Origin: Deltaproteobacteria bacterium
GTDB lineage: Bacteria; Desulfobacterota; Syntrophia; Syntrophales; JAFGHS01
Assembly: GCA_016928025.1 (NCBI GenBank)
Contig: JAFGLN010000065.1
Location: 1-64,000 of the forward strand
Length of the DNA stretch: 64,000 bases
Direction of reading: 5' to 3'
The position numbers and the translations under genes were made by a program. This document shows positions 28,255 to 38,612 of this stretch, piece by piece (position 1 is the first letter of the stretch; every line of letters starts with the position of its first letter). The notes under the pieces were generated by a model. The model made no database searches. It was not told the DNA's origin and saw nothing but the letters and a program-made list of their open reading frames with translations.

Positions 28255-30660
28255 TCATCTGACACTAACGCTCTTAAGAGCAACGATATGTTTAACCAGT
28301 CGATCGTGAACCTGGTTCACCTCCTCATCCGTCACGGTGTGGTCCCCAGATCGATAACAGAACCGAAGACCAATGCTTTTCTTCCCTTCCGGAATCCTTT
28401 CACCCCCATATACATCAAAAATACTAACTTTTTCAAGCAATTCTTCATCGATTTCCCGAACCGCAGCAATTATTGTTTCAGCTTCTTGCTCAACATCGAT
28501 AAGAACCGCAACATCCCTTGAGCTGGAGGGAAAACGGGGGAAATCTTTATAACCTATACTCCCTTTATTGGCCGTAAGCCTTTCTAAGTCTATTTCACAA
28601 ACCGTTGCCGGATTTTTCACGTCCATGGCATCCAAAACATTGGGATGGACCTCGCCCAGATACCCGATTCGTTCACCCCCCAGCACTAAACTGCACGCTT
28701 TACCCGGATGAAGAAACGGTTCTGCAACATCGGACACATATTTGACATCCGAAATCTTCAGGTCCTCGAAGATATTCTCCAATACCCCTTTCAAATCATA
28801 AAAATCGCCCTGCAGATCCTTAAAATGCCAGATATCCTCATAACGAACACCTGTCAGAAGACAACCCAAGCATATTCTTTCTTCAGGAAGCTTACCGGCC
28901 CCTTGATTCAGATAAACTCTTCCCATCTCAAAAATTTTCAGGTTAAAAGAACCGGCATTGGCATTTTTCCGCATGGTTTCCAGAAGGCTGTAGACCATCG
29001 TCGTCCGCATGACGGACTGGTCTTCCGTAAGCGGATTGGCAATCTTGACCGGATTTCGCCGCTGATCCGCCAAGTCCAGACCGAGCAGATCGACGGCTTT
29101 GGACGTTACAAAACTGTAATTAATCACCTCCGAATAGCCGCAACCATTGAGAATATTGCTGATTCTTTCAGCCAAAGCATCCCCGTTTTTCTCCGTCGTT
29201 AATGTCGCCGAGACGGCCGGCATCGCCACAGGAATCCGGTCATATCCGTACAATCGGGCCACTTCTTCGATGATATCTATTTCCCGGGTCAAATCGACCC
29301 GAAATGTCGGCGGGGTAACCAGCAATGTATCGTCCCTGCCGCTCTTCACTTCGATTTCGATGGATTTCAGCATCCTGATGATGTCTTCGGATTCGATCTT
29401 CGTGCCGAGCGTATCGCCGACCTTTTTAATACGAAGGGAAATATCTTCTATTTTCTCTATCGTCTTCGGGCATTGATCGATGGCATTTTTGCAAATTTTT
29501 CCACCCGAAATTTCCGCCAGCAACTGGGCCGCCCGATCCAATGCCCTGACCTGCCCGTGGGGATCAATACCGCGTTCAAACCGAAATGCCGCATCCGTGG
29601 ACATCTGCAACCATTTCGATGATCGCCGGATTGAAACGGGGTTAAAATAAGCGCTTTCCAGAAGAATTGTCTCCGTATCGTCTTTGACTTCCGAATTGTG
29701 GCCGCCCATGATGCCACCGATTGCAACGGGCTTTTGCCCGTCACAAATCATCAGCGTATCATCACGGAGGACCCGTTCTTTTTCATCAAGAGAGATAAAT
29801 ACTTCACCGGGTTTTGATCTTCTGACAACAATGCGCCCCTCCTCGAGAAAACGATAATCGAAGGCATGCAGCGGCTGTCCCGTTTCCATCATAACGAAAT
29901 TGGTGACATCAACGGCATTGTTGATCGCCCGTAATCCAACGGCATCCAATCTCAATCGCATCCAGAGGGGGGACGGCTTGATGGCAACATTTTTAATGAT
30001 CCTGGCCGTATAACGGGGACAGAGGTCGGGAGCAAGGATTTCGACGGATGTCAGACGGGTAATATCCTCATCGCTTTCTGCAAAACGGACGGACGGAAAA
30101 CGGAGTTTATTGCCTGTAATCGCGGCGACCTCACGGGCAATGCCGACGATTGAAAGACAATCCGGACGGTTGGGTGTCACACCGATATCAAAAATAATGT
30201 CGGTAAGATCAAGGGCCTCCCCTAAATCCTTACCCAAGGCCAGATCATCCGGTAAAAGCATGATCCCCGAAGCGTCATCTCCGATGGCAAGCTCCTGCTC
30301 GGAACAAAGCATACCTTCCGATTGGACACCCCTGATTTTAGAAAGTTTTATCGTGTAGCCTCCGGGGATTTTTGCGCCGACTTTTGCCAGGGGTACCACA
30401 TCCCCGTCTTTGATATTTTTAGCTCCACAGACAATCGGGTGGACTTGGTCTCCCGTTGTAACGTCGCAGAGAACAAGCTTATCGGCATCAGGGTGAGGCC
30501 TTATGGACAGAATTTTCGCAACCACGACGCCGCTGAATGCCGGCTTTTTCTCTTCAATGGCATCCACCTCCAGGCCTGCCATGGTGAGATGCCCGGCCAG
30601 CTCTTGCACCGACAAATCGATATCAACATAATCCTTAAGCCACTTAAGACTAACTAACAT
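28255..30660 (-). CDS. pheT: Phenylalanyl-tRNA synthetase beta subunit
   Basis: MLVSLKWLKDYVDIDLSVQELAGHLTMAGLEV; tRNA-binding domain; position next to pheS. Confidence 0.95.
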   Translation of the reverse strand: MLVSLKWLKDYVDIDLSVQELAGHLTMAGLEVDAIEEKKPAFSGVVVAKILSIRPHPDADKLVLCDVTTGDQVHPIVCGAKNIKDGDVVPLAKVGAKIPGGYTIKLSKIRGVQSEGMLCSEQELAIGDDASGIMLLPDDLALGKDLGEALDLTDIIFDIGVTPNRPDCLSIVGIAREVAAITGNKLRFPSVRFAESDEDITRLTSVEILAPDLCPRYTARIIKNVAIKPSPLWMRLRLDAVGLRAINNAVDVTNFVMMETGQPLHAFDYRFLEEGRIVVRRSKPGEVFISLDEKERVLRDDTLMICDGQKPVAIGGIMGGHNSEVKDDTETILLESAYFNPVSIRRSSKWLQMSTDAAFRFERGIDPHGQVRALDRAAQLLAEISGGKICKNAIDQCPKTIEKIEDISLRIKKVGDTLGTKIESEDIIRMLKSIEIEVKSGRDDTLLVTPPTFRVDLTREIDIIEEVARLYGYDRIPVAMPAVSATLTTEKNGDALAERISNILNGCGYSEVINYSFVTSKAVDLLGLDLADQRRNPVKIANPLTEDQSVMRTTMVYSLLETMRKNANAGSFNLKIFEMGRVYLNQGAGKLPEERICLGCLLTGVRYEDIWHFKDLQGDFYDLKGVLENIFEDLKISDVKYVSDVAEPFLHPGKACSLVLGGERIGYLGEVHPNVLDAMDVKNPATVCEIDLERLTANKGSIGYKDFPRFPSSSRDVAVLIDVEQEAETIIAAVREIDEELLEKVSIFDVYGGERIPEGKKSIGLRFCYRSGDHTVTDEEVNQVHDRLVKHIVALKSVSVR

Positions 30661-30672
30661 AATCGCTTTATT

Positions 30673-31689
30673 CTAAAACTGCTCTAAAAACCGCTGGTCA
30701 TTTTCGAACAGCAGCCGAAGATCCGATATACCGTATTTCAGCAGCGCGATACGGTCGATCCCCAAGCCGAACGCGAAACCGGAAACCTCTTCCGGATCAT
30801 AGTCAACATATTTAAAAACCGCCGGATCCACCATTCCCGATCCGAGGACTTCGATCCAACCGCTCTGGCCGCAAACGCGGCATCCGCATCCGCCGCAAAG
30901 CATGCAGCGAATATCGACCTCCGCACTGGGTTCCGTAAAGGGGAAAAAACTGGGACGAAATCGAAGCACCGTCTCGGATCCAAAAACTTCCTTGAAAAAA
31001 TAGGTCAAGACGCCTTTTAAATCGGCAAACGTCACTCCCCGATCGACCAACAAACCTTCTATCTGGTGAAACATGGGGGTATGTGAAACATCGGAGTCAT
31101 GTCGATAAACCCGGCCCGGGGAGATGATCTTTACGGGAGGGCGCATTTTTTCCATTTTTCTGACCTGAACGGGAGAGGTGTGTGTGCGCAGAACGATGCC
31201 GTCTTCTATATAAAAAGTGGCCTGCATATCTCTTGCGGGATGATCCGCCGGAATGTTAAGGGCTTCAAAATTGTAGTAATCGAGCTCAACCTCCGGACCC
31301 TCGACCACTGTAAACCCCAAACGGGAAAAGATCGCACTGATCTCCCGGCGCATCTGGGTTACGGGATGAAGACGCCCATAATGGACCCGTCTGCCGGGAA
31401 GGGTCACATCGATTCTCTGCCTCAGCAGATCATTACTCCTCTTCCGATTGCGTGCCTCCTTCAGGGCCACGTCAATCCGATCGGACAGGATATCTTTTAT
31501 TTCGTTGCTGCGTTTTCCGAAATCAGCCCGCCGTTCCTTAGGAATAACAGCAATATTCCTGAGCAGGGCCGTCAGCTGACCTTTTCTGCCCAGATATTTC
31601 GTACGCAACGACAGAAGTTCTTCCTCTGTTTGCAAGGTCTGAAGTTCCGCATCCGCCTTTGCCAGAAGAACCTCAAGATCATTCGTCAT
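30673..31689 (-). CDS. pheS: Phenylalanyl-tRNA synthetase alpha subunit
   Basis: [54 protein letters not shown]. Confidence 0.96.
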   Translation of the reverse strand: MTNDLEVLLAKADAELQTLQTEEELLSLRTKYLGRKGQLTALLRNIAVIPKERRADFGKRSNEIKDILSDRIDVALKEARNRKRSNDLLRQRIDVTLPGRRVHYGRLHPVTQMRREISAIFSRLGFTVVEGPEVELDYYNFEALNIPADHPARDMQATFYIEDGIVLRTHTSPVQVRKMEKMRPPVKIISPGRVYRHDSDVSHTPMFHQIEGLLVDRGVTFADLKGVLTYFFKEVFGSETVLRFRPSFFPFTEPSAEVDIRCMLCGGCGCRVCGQSGWIEVLGSGMVDPAVFKYVDYDPEEVSGFAFGLGIDRIALLKYGISDLRLLFENDQRFLEQF

Positions 31690-32045
31690 GCGGATGCCTC
31701 GCCTTTTACAACCATAACAATCTTTGAGAAACCTCTGGGATCGGAAACGGCAAGATCGGCCAAAACTTTCCTGTCCAAATCGATATGGGCCTTTTTCAGA
31801 CCATCGATTAGCCGGCTGTAACTGATTTCATTCATCCGGGCCGCCGCATTGATCCTGGCAATCCAGAGTTTTCGGAAAGCCCTTTTTCTGACCCGCCGAT
31901 CGCGGTAAGCATATTTTAAACCCCGATCGACCGCCATCGTGGCCGTTTTTAAAAGACGGCTCCTCGCACCAAAATATCCTTTGGCCATCTTGAAGATTTT
32001 TCTTCTCTTTTTCTTTGCAGTAAGACTTCTCTTTACCCTTGGCAT
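31686..32045 (-). CDS. rplT: 50S ribosomal protein L20
   Basis: [35 protein letters not shown]. Confidence 0.97.
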   Translation of the reverse strand: MPRVKRSLTAKKKRRKIFKMAKGYFGARSRLLKTATMAVDRGLKYAYRDRRVRKRAFRKLWIARINAAARMNEISYSRLIDGLKKAHIDLDRKVLADLAVSDPRGFSKIVMVVKGEASA

Positions 32046-32078
32046 GTCTTAATATTCTCCTAATTTCATATCACTTTG

Positions 32079-32276
32079 CTATAGATACGGAATAAGCCGT
32101 TTAACACCCTTTTCATCGACATGATCGAGAATGGCTGACTTTCGTAAATTTCGCTTTCTTTTCTTTGTCTTTGATGTGAGGATGTGACTCGCAAAGGCCT
32201 TACTTCTCTTGACCTTCCCCGATCCCGTCAGGGAAAATCGCTTGGCCGCCCCTCTGTTGGTCTTTAATTTCGGCAT
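32079..32276 (-). CDS. rpmI: 50S ribosomal protein L35
   Basis: [24 protein letters not shown]. Confidence 0.95.
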   Translation of the reverse strand: MPKLKTNRGAAKRFSLTGSGKVKRSKAFASHILTSKTKKRKRNLRKSAILDHVDEKGVKRLIPYL

Positions 32277-32437
32277 TTTTTCAGTGACTCCCATTTCAAA
32301 ATTTATTTACTATGCCTTAACGGCCGCTTATACTTCATATCGTATTGTTATTTTTGTGCTTTAAAACCACGGCCCAAGGCGGCCGGTATAGGCCGGTATT
32401 TCTCATTTTATAAAAACGCCCTCCGGTGTTCGGCTGA

Positions 32438-32947
32438 TCACTTCTTCGGCGTTACCACCATAACCATGCTCCGCCCTTCCAGTCTCGGCTGTTGTTCAAT
32501 CGTACATCCATCTTCCAGGGCTTCTTTAATACGTTCCATAATGGTTCTACCCAGATCTGTATAGGCAATCTCACGCCCCCGGAACATCATGGTTATTTTA
32601 ACCTTGCTGTTTTCTTCGAGGAACCGCTTAATATGTTTAATCTTGACGTCTAAGTCGTGCTCCTCGGTCTTCGGCCTTAATCTGATTTCTTTCACCTGAA
32701 TGACTGTCTGGCTTTTTCTGGCGATCTGCAGCTTTTTACTTTGCTGGTAACGGAATTTTCCATAATCCATGATTCTGCAAACCGGCGGCGTGGAATTCGG
32801 TGCAACCTCCACCAGGTCCTGGCCTACCCTGGCCGCTTCCTCGAGCGCATCAGCCAAAGAAAGGATACCCAGTTGTTTTCCCTCCATATCGATGACTCTG
32901 ACGTTGACAGCCCGGATATCCCCATTTATTCTTAATTCCTTAACTAT
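32438..32947 (-). CDS. infC: Translation initiation factor IF-3, probable AUA start
   Basis: KELRINGDIRAVNVRVID upstream of the ORF-track ATG (32887) matches the IF3 N-terminus; AGGAGGTGA then ATA at 32947-32945, preceded by in-frame TGA. Confidence 0.88.
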   Translation of the reverse strand: MVKELRINGDIRAVNVRVIDMEGKQLGILSLADALEEAARVGQDLVEVAPNSTPPVCRIMDYGKFRYQQSKKLQIARKSQTVIQVKEIRLRPKTEEHDLDVKIKHIKRFLEENSKVKITMMFRGREIAYTDLGRTIMERIKEALEDGCTIEQQPRLEGRSMVMVVTPKK

Positions 32948-32993
32948 ATATCACCTCCTGCAGTTCTTTGGAAAAAGTCTTCGCCGCCCTATC

Positions 32994-34910
32994 CTAATGA
33001 TATGCGGCACATTCTTTCCTGATTCTGTCAATAAAATCAACGATCTCCATCATCCCCAGATTCTTCCCATCCCGCTGCCGGGGAGCAACCTGACCCGCTT
33101 CCATCTCTTTTTCACCGATGACCAGCATATAGGGAATTTTCTGCATCTGGGCTTCCCTGATTTTATATCCCAGCTTTTCGTTCCGGAAATCCTTCTCTAT
33201 GCGAATTCCGGCATCAATCAGTTTTTTGAAGACCTCTTCTCCGTAAGGAATAAAACTCTCCGTCACCGTTAAAAGTGTCGCCTGAACAGGCGCCAGCCAC
33301 ACGGGAAAGGCTCCGGCGTATTGTTCGATCAAGACCCCCATGAATCGCTCGATGGACCCCAATATCACCCGGTGCAACATGACCGGCCGGTGTTTTTCCC
33401 CATCCGCCCCGATATAGCTCAGGTCAAAACGTTCGGGCAACGTAAAATCACACTGAATCGTGGCGCACTGCCACTTTCTTTTCAGAGCGTCTTTCAACTT
33501 GAAATCGATCTTAGGCCCGTAAAATGCCCCATCGCCTTCATTGACCTCATAGGACATCCGATTGTCAGCCAGAGCATCCTCCAAGGCCGTCGTCGCCAGC
33601 TCCCAATCCGCGTCGGTCCCAATGGAATTTTCCGGCCGGGTGCTGAGTTCCACTTCATACTCAAAGCCAAAAACGTTCATGGCATAGCCGACGAAATCGG
33701 CAACCGCCCGGATTTCTCCATTCAGTTGCTCCGGCGTGCAGAGGATATGGGCATCATCCTGTGTAAATTGGCGGGCACGTTCCAAACCGTGGAGAACCCC
33801 GGTTTTTTCATGCCGATGTACCGTCCCGAGTTCGAAATATCGAATGGGCAAATCCCGATAGCTTCTGATTTTCGATTTGTAAATGAGCATATGGGCAAGA
33901 CAGTTCATGGGCTTGATCCCATAGGCCTGATGCTCCACCTCTGTGAAATACATGTTTTCTCGATAATGATCAAAATGACCGGATTTTTTCCATAAATCAA
34001 CCTTAAGGATCTGCGGCCCAATGACCATCTCATAGCCCCGTCTGACATGTTCTTTCTTTTCCCAGTCTTCGATGATATTCCTCAGAGCGGCGCCCTTGGG
34101 GTGCCAGATGATGAGTCCGGCCCCTGCTTCATCATTGATCTGAAACAGATCCAACTCCCGGCCCAGTTTCCGATGATCCCGCTTTTTCGCCTCTTCCAAA
34201 ACCTGGAGATATCCATCAAGGGCCTCCTGGGTGGCAAAGGACGTCCCATAAATCCTTTGAAGCATTTTATTGCGTTCATCTCCGCGCCAGTAAGCACCGG
34301 CAACGCTCAGCAGCTTGAACGCACCGATCATGCCCGTTGACGGGATATGGGGCCCCCGGCACAGATCGAGATAACCCTCCTGAGTATAAAGGCTGACCGT
34401 TTTCACAGCATCGGGAAGATCGTTGATGAGTTCAACCTTATAAAACTCACCCTTGTCTTTGAATAATGCAACAGCCTCTTCCCGCAACAGCTCACGGCGC
34501 ACAAACGGAACGTCCCGGGAAACGATTTCGCGCATGCGGGCCTCTATCTTCTCCAGATCAGCGGTGGTAAAGGCTTGATCATATTCGAAGTCGTAATAGA
34601 ATCCATCCTCAATAGAAGGACCTATGGCAACCTGAACCCCGGAAAACAATTCCTGAACGGCCTGGGCCATCACGTGCGAGGTACTGTGCCTTAAGATCTC
34701 AAGTCCTTCGCCGGACGTCCTATCAATTAACTCGATAACAGCATCTGCATCAAGGGAATATTGAAGATCCACCGCAATATGGTTTACCTTGGCTGCAACG
34801 GCATGAGCGAGCGCACCCTCCCGCCATGAAGCGACAATATCCTTTACCCTGGAACCCGCAGGATGGGAAACTTCCGAACCATCAGGCAATGTTATTTTAA
34901 CTGTCTTCAT
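32994..34910 (-). CDS. thrS: Threonyl-tRNA synthetase
   Basis: [29 protein letters not shown]-like [16 protein letters not shown]; start 34910 or 34985 unresolved. Confidence 0.95.
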   Translation of the reverse strand: MKTVKITLPDGSEVSHPAGSRVKDIVASWREGALAHAVAAKVNHIAVDLQYSLDADAVIELIDRTSGEGLEILRHSTSHVMAQAVQELFSGVQVAIGPSIEDGFYYDFEYDQAFTTADLEKIEARMREIVSRDVPFVRRELLREEAVALFKDKGEFYKVELINDLPDAVKTVSLYTQEGYLDLCRGPHIPSTGMIGAFKLLSVAGAYWRGDERNKMLQRIYGTSFATQEALDGYLQVLEEAKKRDHRKLGRELDLFQINDEAGAGLIIWHPKGAALRNIIEDWEKKEHVRRGYEMVIGPQILKVDLWKKSGHFDHYRENMYFTEVEHQAYGIKPMNCLAHMLIYKSKIRSYRDLPIRYFELGTVHRHEKTGVLHGLERARQFTQDDAHILCTPEQLNGEIRAVADFVGYAMNVFGFEYEVELSTRPENSIGTDADWELATTALEDALADNRMSYEVNEGDGAFYGPKIDFKLKDALKRKWQCATIQCDFTLPERFDLSYIGADGEKHRPVMLHRVILGSIERFMGVLIEQYAGAFPVWLAPVQATLLTVTESFIPYGEEVFKKLIDAGIRIEKDFRNEKLGYKIREAQMQKIPYMLVIGEKEMEAGQVAPRQRDGKNLGMMEIVDFIDRIRKECAAYH

Positions 34911-35004
34911 CTGTACGACACCGTTGGGATTTCCCCGGTTCACTTCTTGACCTAGCGAAAAAAAACCGCTATTACGCCTCTTCAAAAACCTATCTATTAA
35001 AGAA

Positions 35005-35034
35005 AGGGCATCATTAATAATGTACTGATGCCCT
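35005..35034 (-). terminator. 9-bp hairpin followed by TTTCTTT between tRNA-Val and thrS
   Basis: agggcatca N12 tgatgccct; minus strand continues ...GCCCTTTCTTTAAT. Confidence 0.6.
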
Positions 35035-35096
35035 TAACCCTTTAATAGACTGATCATGTTGATATTTTCACTGATCCGTTGATTGTTTCTTACAAA

Positions 35097-35171
35097 TGGT
35101 AGGCACGCAGGGATTTGAACCCTGGACATCCACCGCGTCAGGATGGCGCTCTCCCCCTGAGCTACGTGCCT
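35097..35171 (-). tRNA. tRNA-Val (anticodon GAC), CCA encoded
   Basis: AGGCACGTAGCTCAGGGGGAGAGCGCCATCCTGACGCGGTGGATGTCCAGGGTTCAAATCCCTGCGTGCCTACCA; acceptor, anticodon and T arms pair. Confidence 0.93.
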
Positions 35172-35469
35172 ACAATCCCATCTTTTATGTGAAGGGGCGT
35201 TTTACTTAACAGCAAAATCCAGTCATGTCAAGGCAAATATCATTACGACGGCAACGTCTTATCGGCATATTTAAACCCCGGCCGTCGTTTTTTCATCACC
35301 CTATACTGAACTCATCATAAATAACATGGGTGATAAGAAACGTCAGCGCCTTATCTCCCGGCTGTAATCCTTAACCGGTAACAGGAAATTTTCACGACCG
35401 CCGGCATCCCACAGGGGTTTGTAGATTAATTATGGTGCGAGAAGGCTTTAGAATCTTCAAACAGGACCA

Positions 35470-36282
35470 TCACTCGTCACCTGTCAGGGATTCTTCCCGG
35501 CGATCTTTTTGAACATCCTCAACCCCGTCTCTTGATTGATTCCAGCGGACCCACTCGTTCATGTCTTCTTCAGGATCAAACTCCTCCGGTTTTTCTGGGA
35601 TCCCGTCGGCATTGATTCTGATCTGTTGCATCGATTTAACAATATAAGTCCATTCTTCCATACTCACCTTATGAGGTCCCGGAATCGGTGTCGGACCGGC
35701 AACTTTTTTGGGGGGCCCGGATGATAAAGGTTCCCCGGAAGGCATACCCGTCCATTTTGATACCTCGACCCTGCCTTTATAAACTTTAACCAGGGCAGAT
35801 TCATCTTCATTGACATTCATCCGATATATGGTCCCGCGAACGCCGGCAACGGCATTGTTACAGGACAACTCAAACACACTTTTCCCTTTTATGGCTCGGA
35901 CGATGTTTGCCCAGCATCGTCCGATAGACAGGTGAAATCTGACACGTCCTTCCTTCTTTTGAATATCGAAGTCCGACTGCTGAAGAATAAATCGCGTCTT
36001 TTCCGCAAATCTGACCCGGGAGCCGTCGGACATGATAAGCTCCAGTCGTGAATCTTCCCCCGTCGCCACCTCATCGTCCCTTTTCAGCACGTCATCCAAC
36101 CGCAAAAACCGCCAATTCTTATCACCAGGAGAAATGGCCTGTACCTTGCCAATGAGAAAAGCGACTTGAGCGCCGTCTTGACCAACCTTTAATTTGGCGG
36201 GCGTCCTCGCATCGGCATGCTGAAAGCCGATAAAAACACTCATAGCCACAATGATCAGCGAAACACATACCGTCTTTTTCAT
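35470..36282 (-). CDS. FecR-domain secreted protein
   Basis: Signal peptide; VLKRDDEVATGEDSRLELIMSDGSRVRFAEKTRF; NAVAGVRGTIYRMNV...VYKGRVEV. Confidence 0.82.
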   Translation of the reverse strand: MKKTVCVSLIIVAMSVFIGFQHADARTPAKLKVGQDGAQVAFLIGKVQAISPGDKNWRFLRLDDVLKRDDEVATGEDSRLELIMSDGSRVRFAEKTRFILQQSDFDIQKKEGRVRFHLSIGRCWANIVRAIKGKSVFELSCNNAVAGVRGTIYRMNVNEDESALVKVYKGRVEVSKWTGMPSGEPLSSGPPKKVAGPTPIPGPHKVSMEEWTYIVKSMQQIRINADGIPEKPEEFDPEEDMNEWVRWNQSRDGVEDVQKDRREESLTGDE

Positions 36283-36324
36283 TTTGCATCACCTCGATGA
36301 TGTCCATCCCATAGACCGCTTACG

Positions 36325-37008
36325 TTACCGTTCCAAGAGCATCATTTCCAATTCGTTTTCACCCGTCTGGTTCAGATTGTATGAGAATTGACCCGTTTTC
36401 CCCAGTTTATCTATCAAAATCGACAGTGAGCCTTCGACATCTATATCAAGGCCGACAGTCCCTTGCCTGGCGGAAAGGAGACGAACCTCTCTGATGCCGT
36501 TGACATCGCTGCGCAATACCTTCATGAATCGCTGATATAGCGGATAACTTCGAATCCCCCGAACGGTCATGGAAATCGTGATAATTTCCTTGGCACCTGG
36601 CTCCTCGACAAAAATGCCCAAATTTCTCAGTTTATCTTCGAGCGCTGCACGGTCAATCACGGCCTTTAGACTCACCAAATAGGCATCATTCGAAGGGGTC
36701 TCGGCGATAATCTTATACGTCTGTATATATTTTTCCGCAGCAGAATATATTGCCTCTTGCAGAGCAATCGCTTGACTTGCTGTAACATCCGGAGACAACA
36801 ATTGCATAACCGCTTTTTCCACGGCATTCCTCAAGGCGTTCTCGATCGCTTCCATTTGTGCGCGGGCCAGATTGTCATCCTTGATAACCGCATCGCCTTG
36901 GGCTTGCACCGATTGCCAATTGCTTTTTTCCTGGCCAACAGCTCCCATCGTCAAAGAACAAACCGCCAAAATCATGATTAAAAACAATGAAATAGACTGT
37001 ATCTTCAT
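36325..37008 (-). CDS. Secreted protein, LPP20/FlgT-like
   Basis: Signal peptide; VQAQGDAVIKDDNLARAQMEAIENALRNAVEKAV pattern. Confidence 0.5.
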   Translation of the reverse strand: MKIQSISLFLIMILAVCSLTMGAVGQEKSNWQSVQAQGDAVIKDDNLARAQMEAIENALRNAVEKAVMQLLSPDVTASQAIALQEAIYSAAEKYIQTYKIIAETPSNDAYLVSLKAVIDRAALEDKLRNLGIFVEEPGAKEIITISMTVRGIRSYPLYQRFMKVLRSDVNGIREVRLLSARQGTVGLDIDVEGSLSILIDKLGKTGQFSYNLNQTGENELEMMLLER

Positions 37009-37337
37009 ATATCCTTTTTCAGCTTTTCAATCTCTTCTCTAATAATCCTTTCAGCAATGTCCGGAAACATTTCCCGGGCAACCTTTTCCGCAATCCGAGA
37101 AATTCGGTGCATCATTTCATTATGAAATTCATCGGTTATGATTTGAGATTCCCGGTCTTCATTAACGACATCAACCAGATCGTGAATCTTGACTGTTTCA
37201 TCCCCCGGGTCTCCATTTCGTTTCTGATTCACATCAGCTTCACGGACAACGTCAACAAGGTCGTAAATTTCCTCCCCCGGCATCAATGGCCGTTCCTTAC
37301 CGGCGCTCATATCCCCCGTTCGACGATCATCATCCAT
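37005..37337 (-). CDS. Small acidic protein with duplicated DLVDVV motif and helical C-terminus
   Basis: EEIYDLVDVVREAD / VKIHDLVDVVNEDRE; overlaps next gene by ATGA. Confidence 0.6.
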   Translation of the reverse strand: MDDDRRTGDMSAGKERPLMPGEEIYDLVDVVREADVNQKRNGDPGDETVKIHDLVDVVNEDRESQIITDEFHNEMMHRISRIAEKVAREMFPDIAERIIREEIEKLKKDI

Positions 37338-37529
37338 AAGATTCTCTCCGGTCTCCGTTTGTCTAATTACAGTATTCCCAACAGAACAAGCGTTTTTGCG
37401 TTATCATACCTCTACAAACAGTTCAAGGCAATAGTCATATCCTAAGACTATAAAGTATTTTGAAAGTGTCCCTTGGCGTAAACCTCTGAGGGACGAACGT
37501 ATCTGACCCTGCAACGGGAAGAAATTATA

Positions 37530-38399
37530 TTATTCATTCGATTTTAGGATTTGCTGATAGACGGTCCTTCGGGAAATAGCGAATTCATCCGAAAGCCTGT
37601 CGGCCATATCCTTTACCGACAGGTCCTCCGTCTTTTTAAGTTTTTCAATGCGTTTCCGCAGCTCTTGACGCGAATATTGCGCGGGGGTTTTTGCTTGGCC
37701 TCCGACGATCAACGTTATCTCTCCTTTGATGACTCTATTCGACAAAATACCCATAACGTCATCAACAGATCCACGGACGATCTCTTCAAATACTTTTGTC
37801 AGCTCTCTTGCGACGACAATATTCCGGTTTCCCAATACGTCTGAAATATCCTGTAAAGCGGCACAAAGCCGCTTCGGTGATTCATAAAAGACAGAGGTCC
37901 TTGGGTCATCTTTAATACTCAACAGCACGCCTTTTCTCTTATCCGGCTTTTGCGGCAGAAATCCGTTGAACACAAAGCTTGTCATCGGAAGACCGGACGC
38001 ACACAAAGCGGTAATGACCGCTGAAACGCCGGGAATCGGGACAACCTGAACGCCATGGGTTATGGCCTCATTGATGAGGACAAAACCGGGATCCGAAACA
38101 CCCGGCGTTCCGGCATCGGACACATAGGCAATATCAAATCCTTCCTCAATTTTTTTGATCAAATAACCGCTTTTGACTTTTTCGTTGCGATCAAAAAGAC
38201 TCGTCTGAGGCGTAGCGATCCCATAGGCATTCAAGAGTTTCCTAGTCTGCCGTGTGTCTTCCGCGGCAATGAGTTTTACGGCTTTGAGCACTCGAACAGC
38301 CCGGAACGTTATATCTTCCAGGTTGCCGATCGGTGTGGCCACGATATAAAGGATCCCCGGCTGCTTATGAGCCCCTTTTTTATCCGTCACTGTCTTCAT
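37530..38399 (-). CDS. rsmI: 16S rRNA (cytidine(1402)-2'-O)-methyltransferase
   Basis: LYIVATPIGNLEDITFRAVRVLK, AAEDTRQTRKLL, SDAGTPGVSDPG. Confidence 0.94.
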   Translation of the reverse strand: MKTVTDKKGAHKQPGILYIVATPIGNLEDITFRAVRVLKAVKLIAAEDTRQTRKLLNAYGIATPQTSLFDRNEKVKSGYLIKKIEEGFDIAYVSDAGTPGVSDPGFVLINEAITHGVQVVPIPGVSAVITALCASGLPMTSFVFNGFLPQKPDKRKGVLLSIKDDPRTSVFYESPKRLCAALQDISDVLGNRNIVVARELTKVFEEIVRGSVDDVMGILSNRVIKGEITLIVGGQAKTPAQYSRQELRKRIEKLKKTEDLSVKDMADRLSDEFAISRRTVYQQILKSNE

Positions 38400-38612
38400 G
38401 ATTTGCTGTTCCCTTAAATCCCAACACGACAATACATTTTTTTATTGACTTGCGTTGATTGATTAAAATAATAAAGCAGCTTTCAGAAAATTGCCAACAA
38501 AATAACCTCTATCCTTCATGAGCTTATATATGGAGATATCTCAACTTTACATGACGAACAGAATCAAATATAACTCGGACACGAATTGACATCATTGAAC
38601 TGAAAGGAGCTT

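Noticed and set aside
31099-31821. 240-aa plus-strand ORF opposite pheS/rplT
   Set aside because: Antisense shadow spanning two essential genes.
33321-33995. 224-aa plus-strand ORF opposite thrS
   Set aside because: Antisense shadow of thrS.
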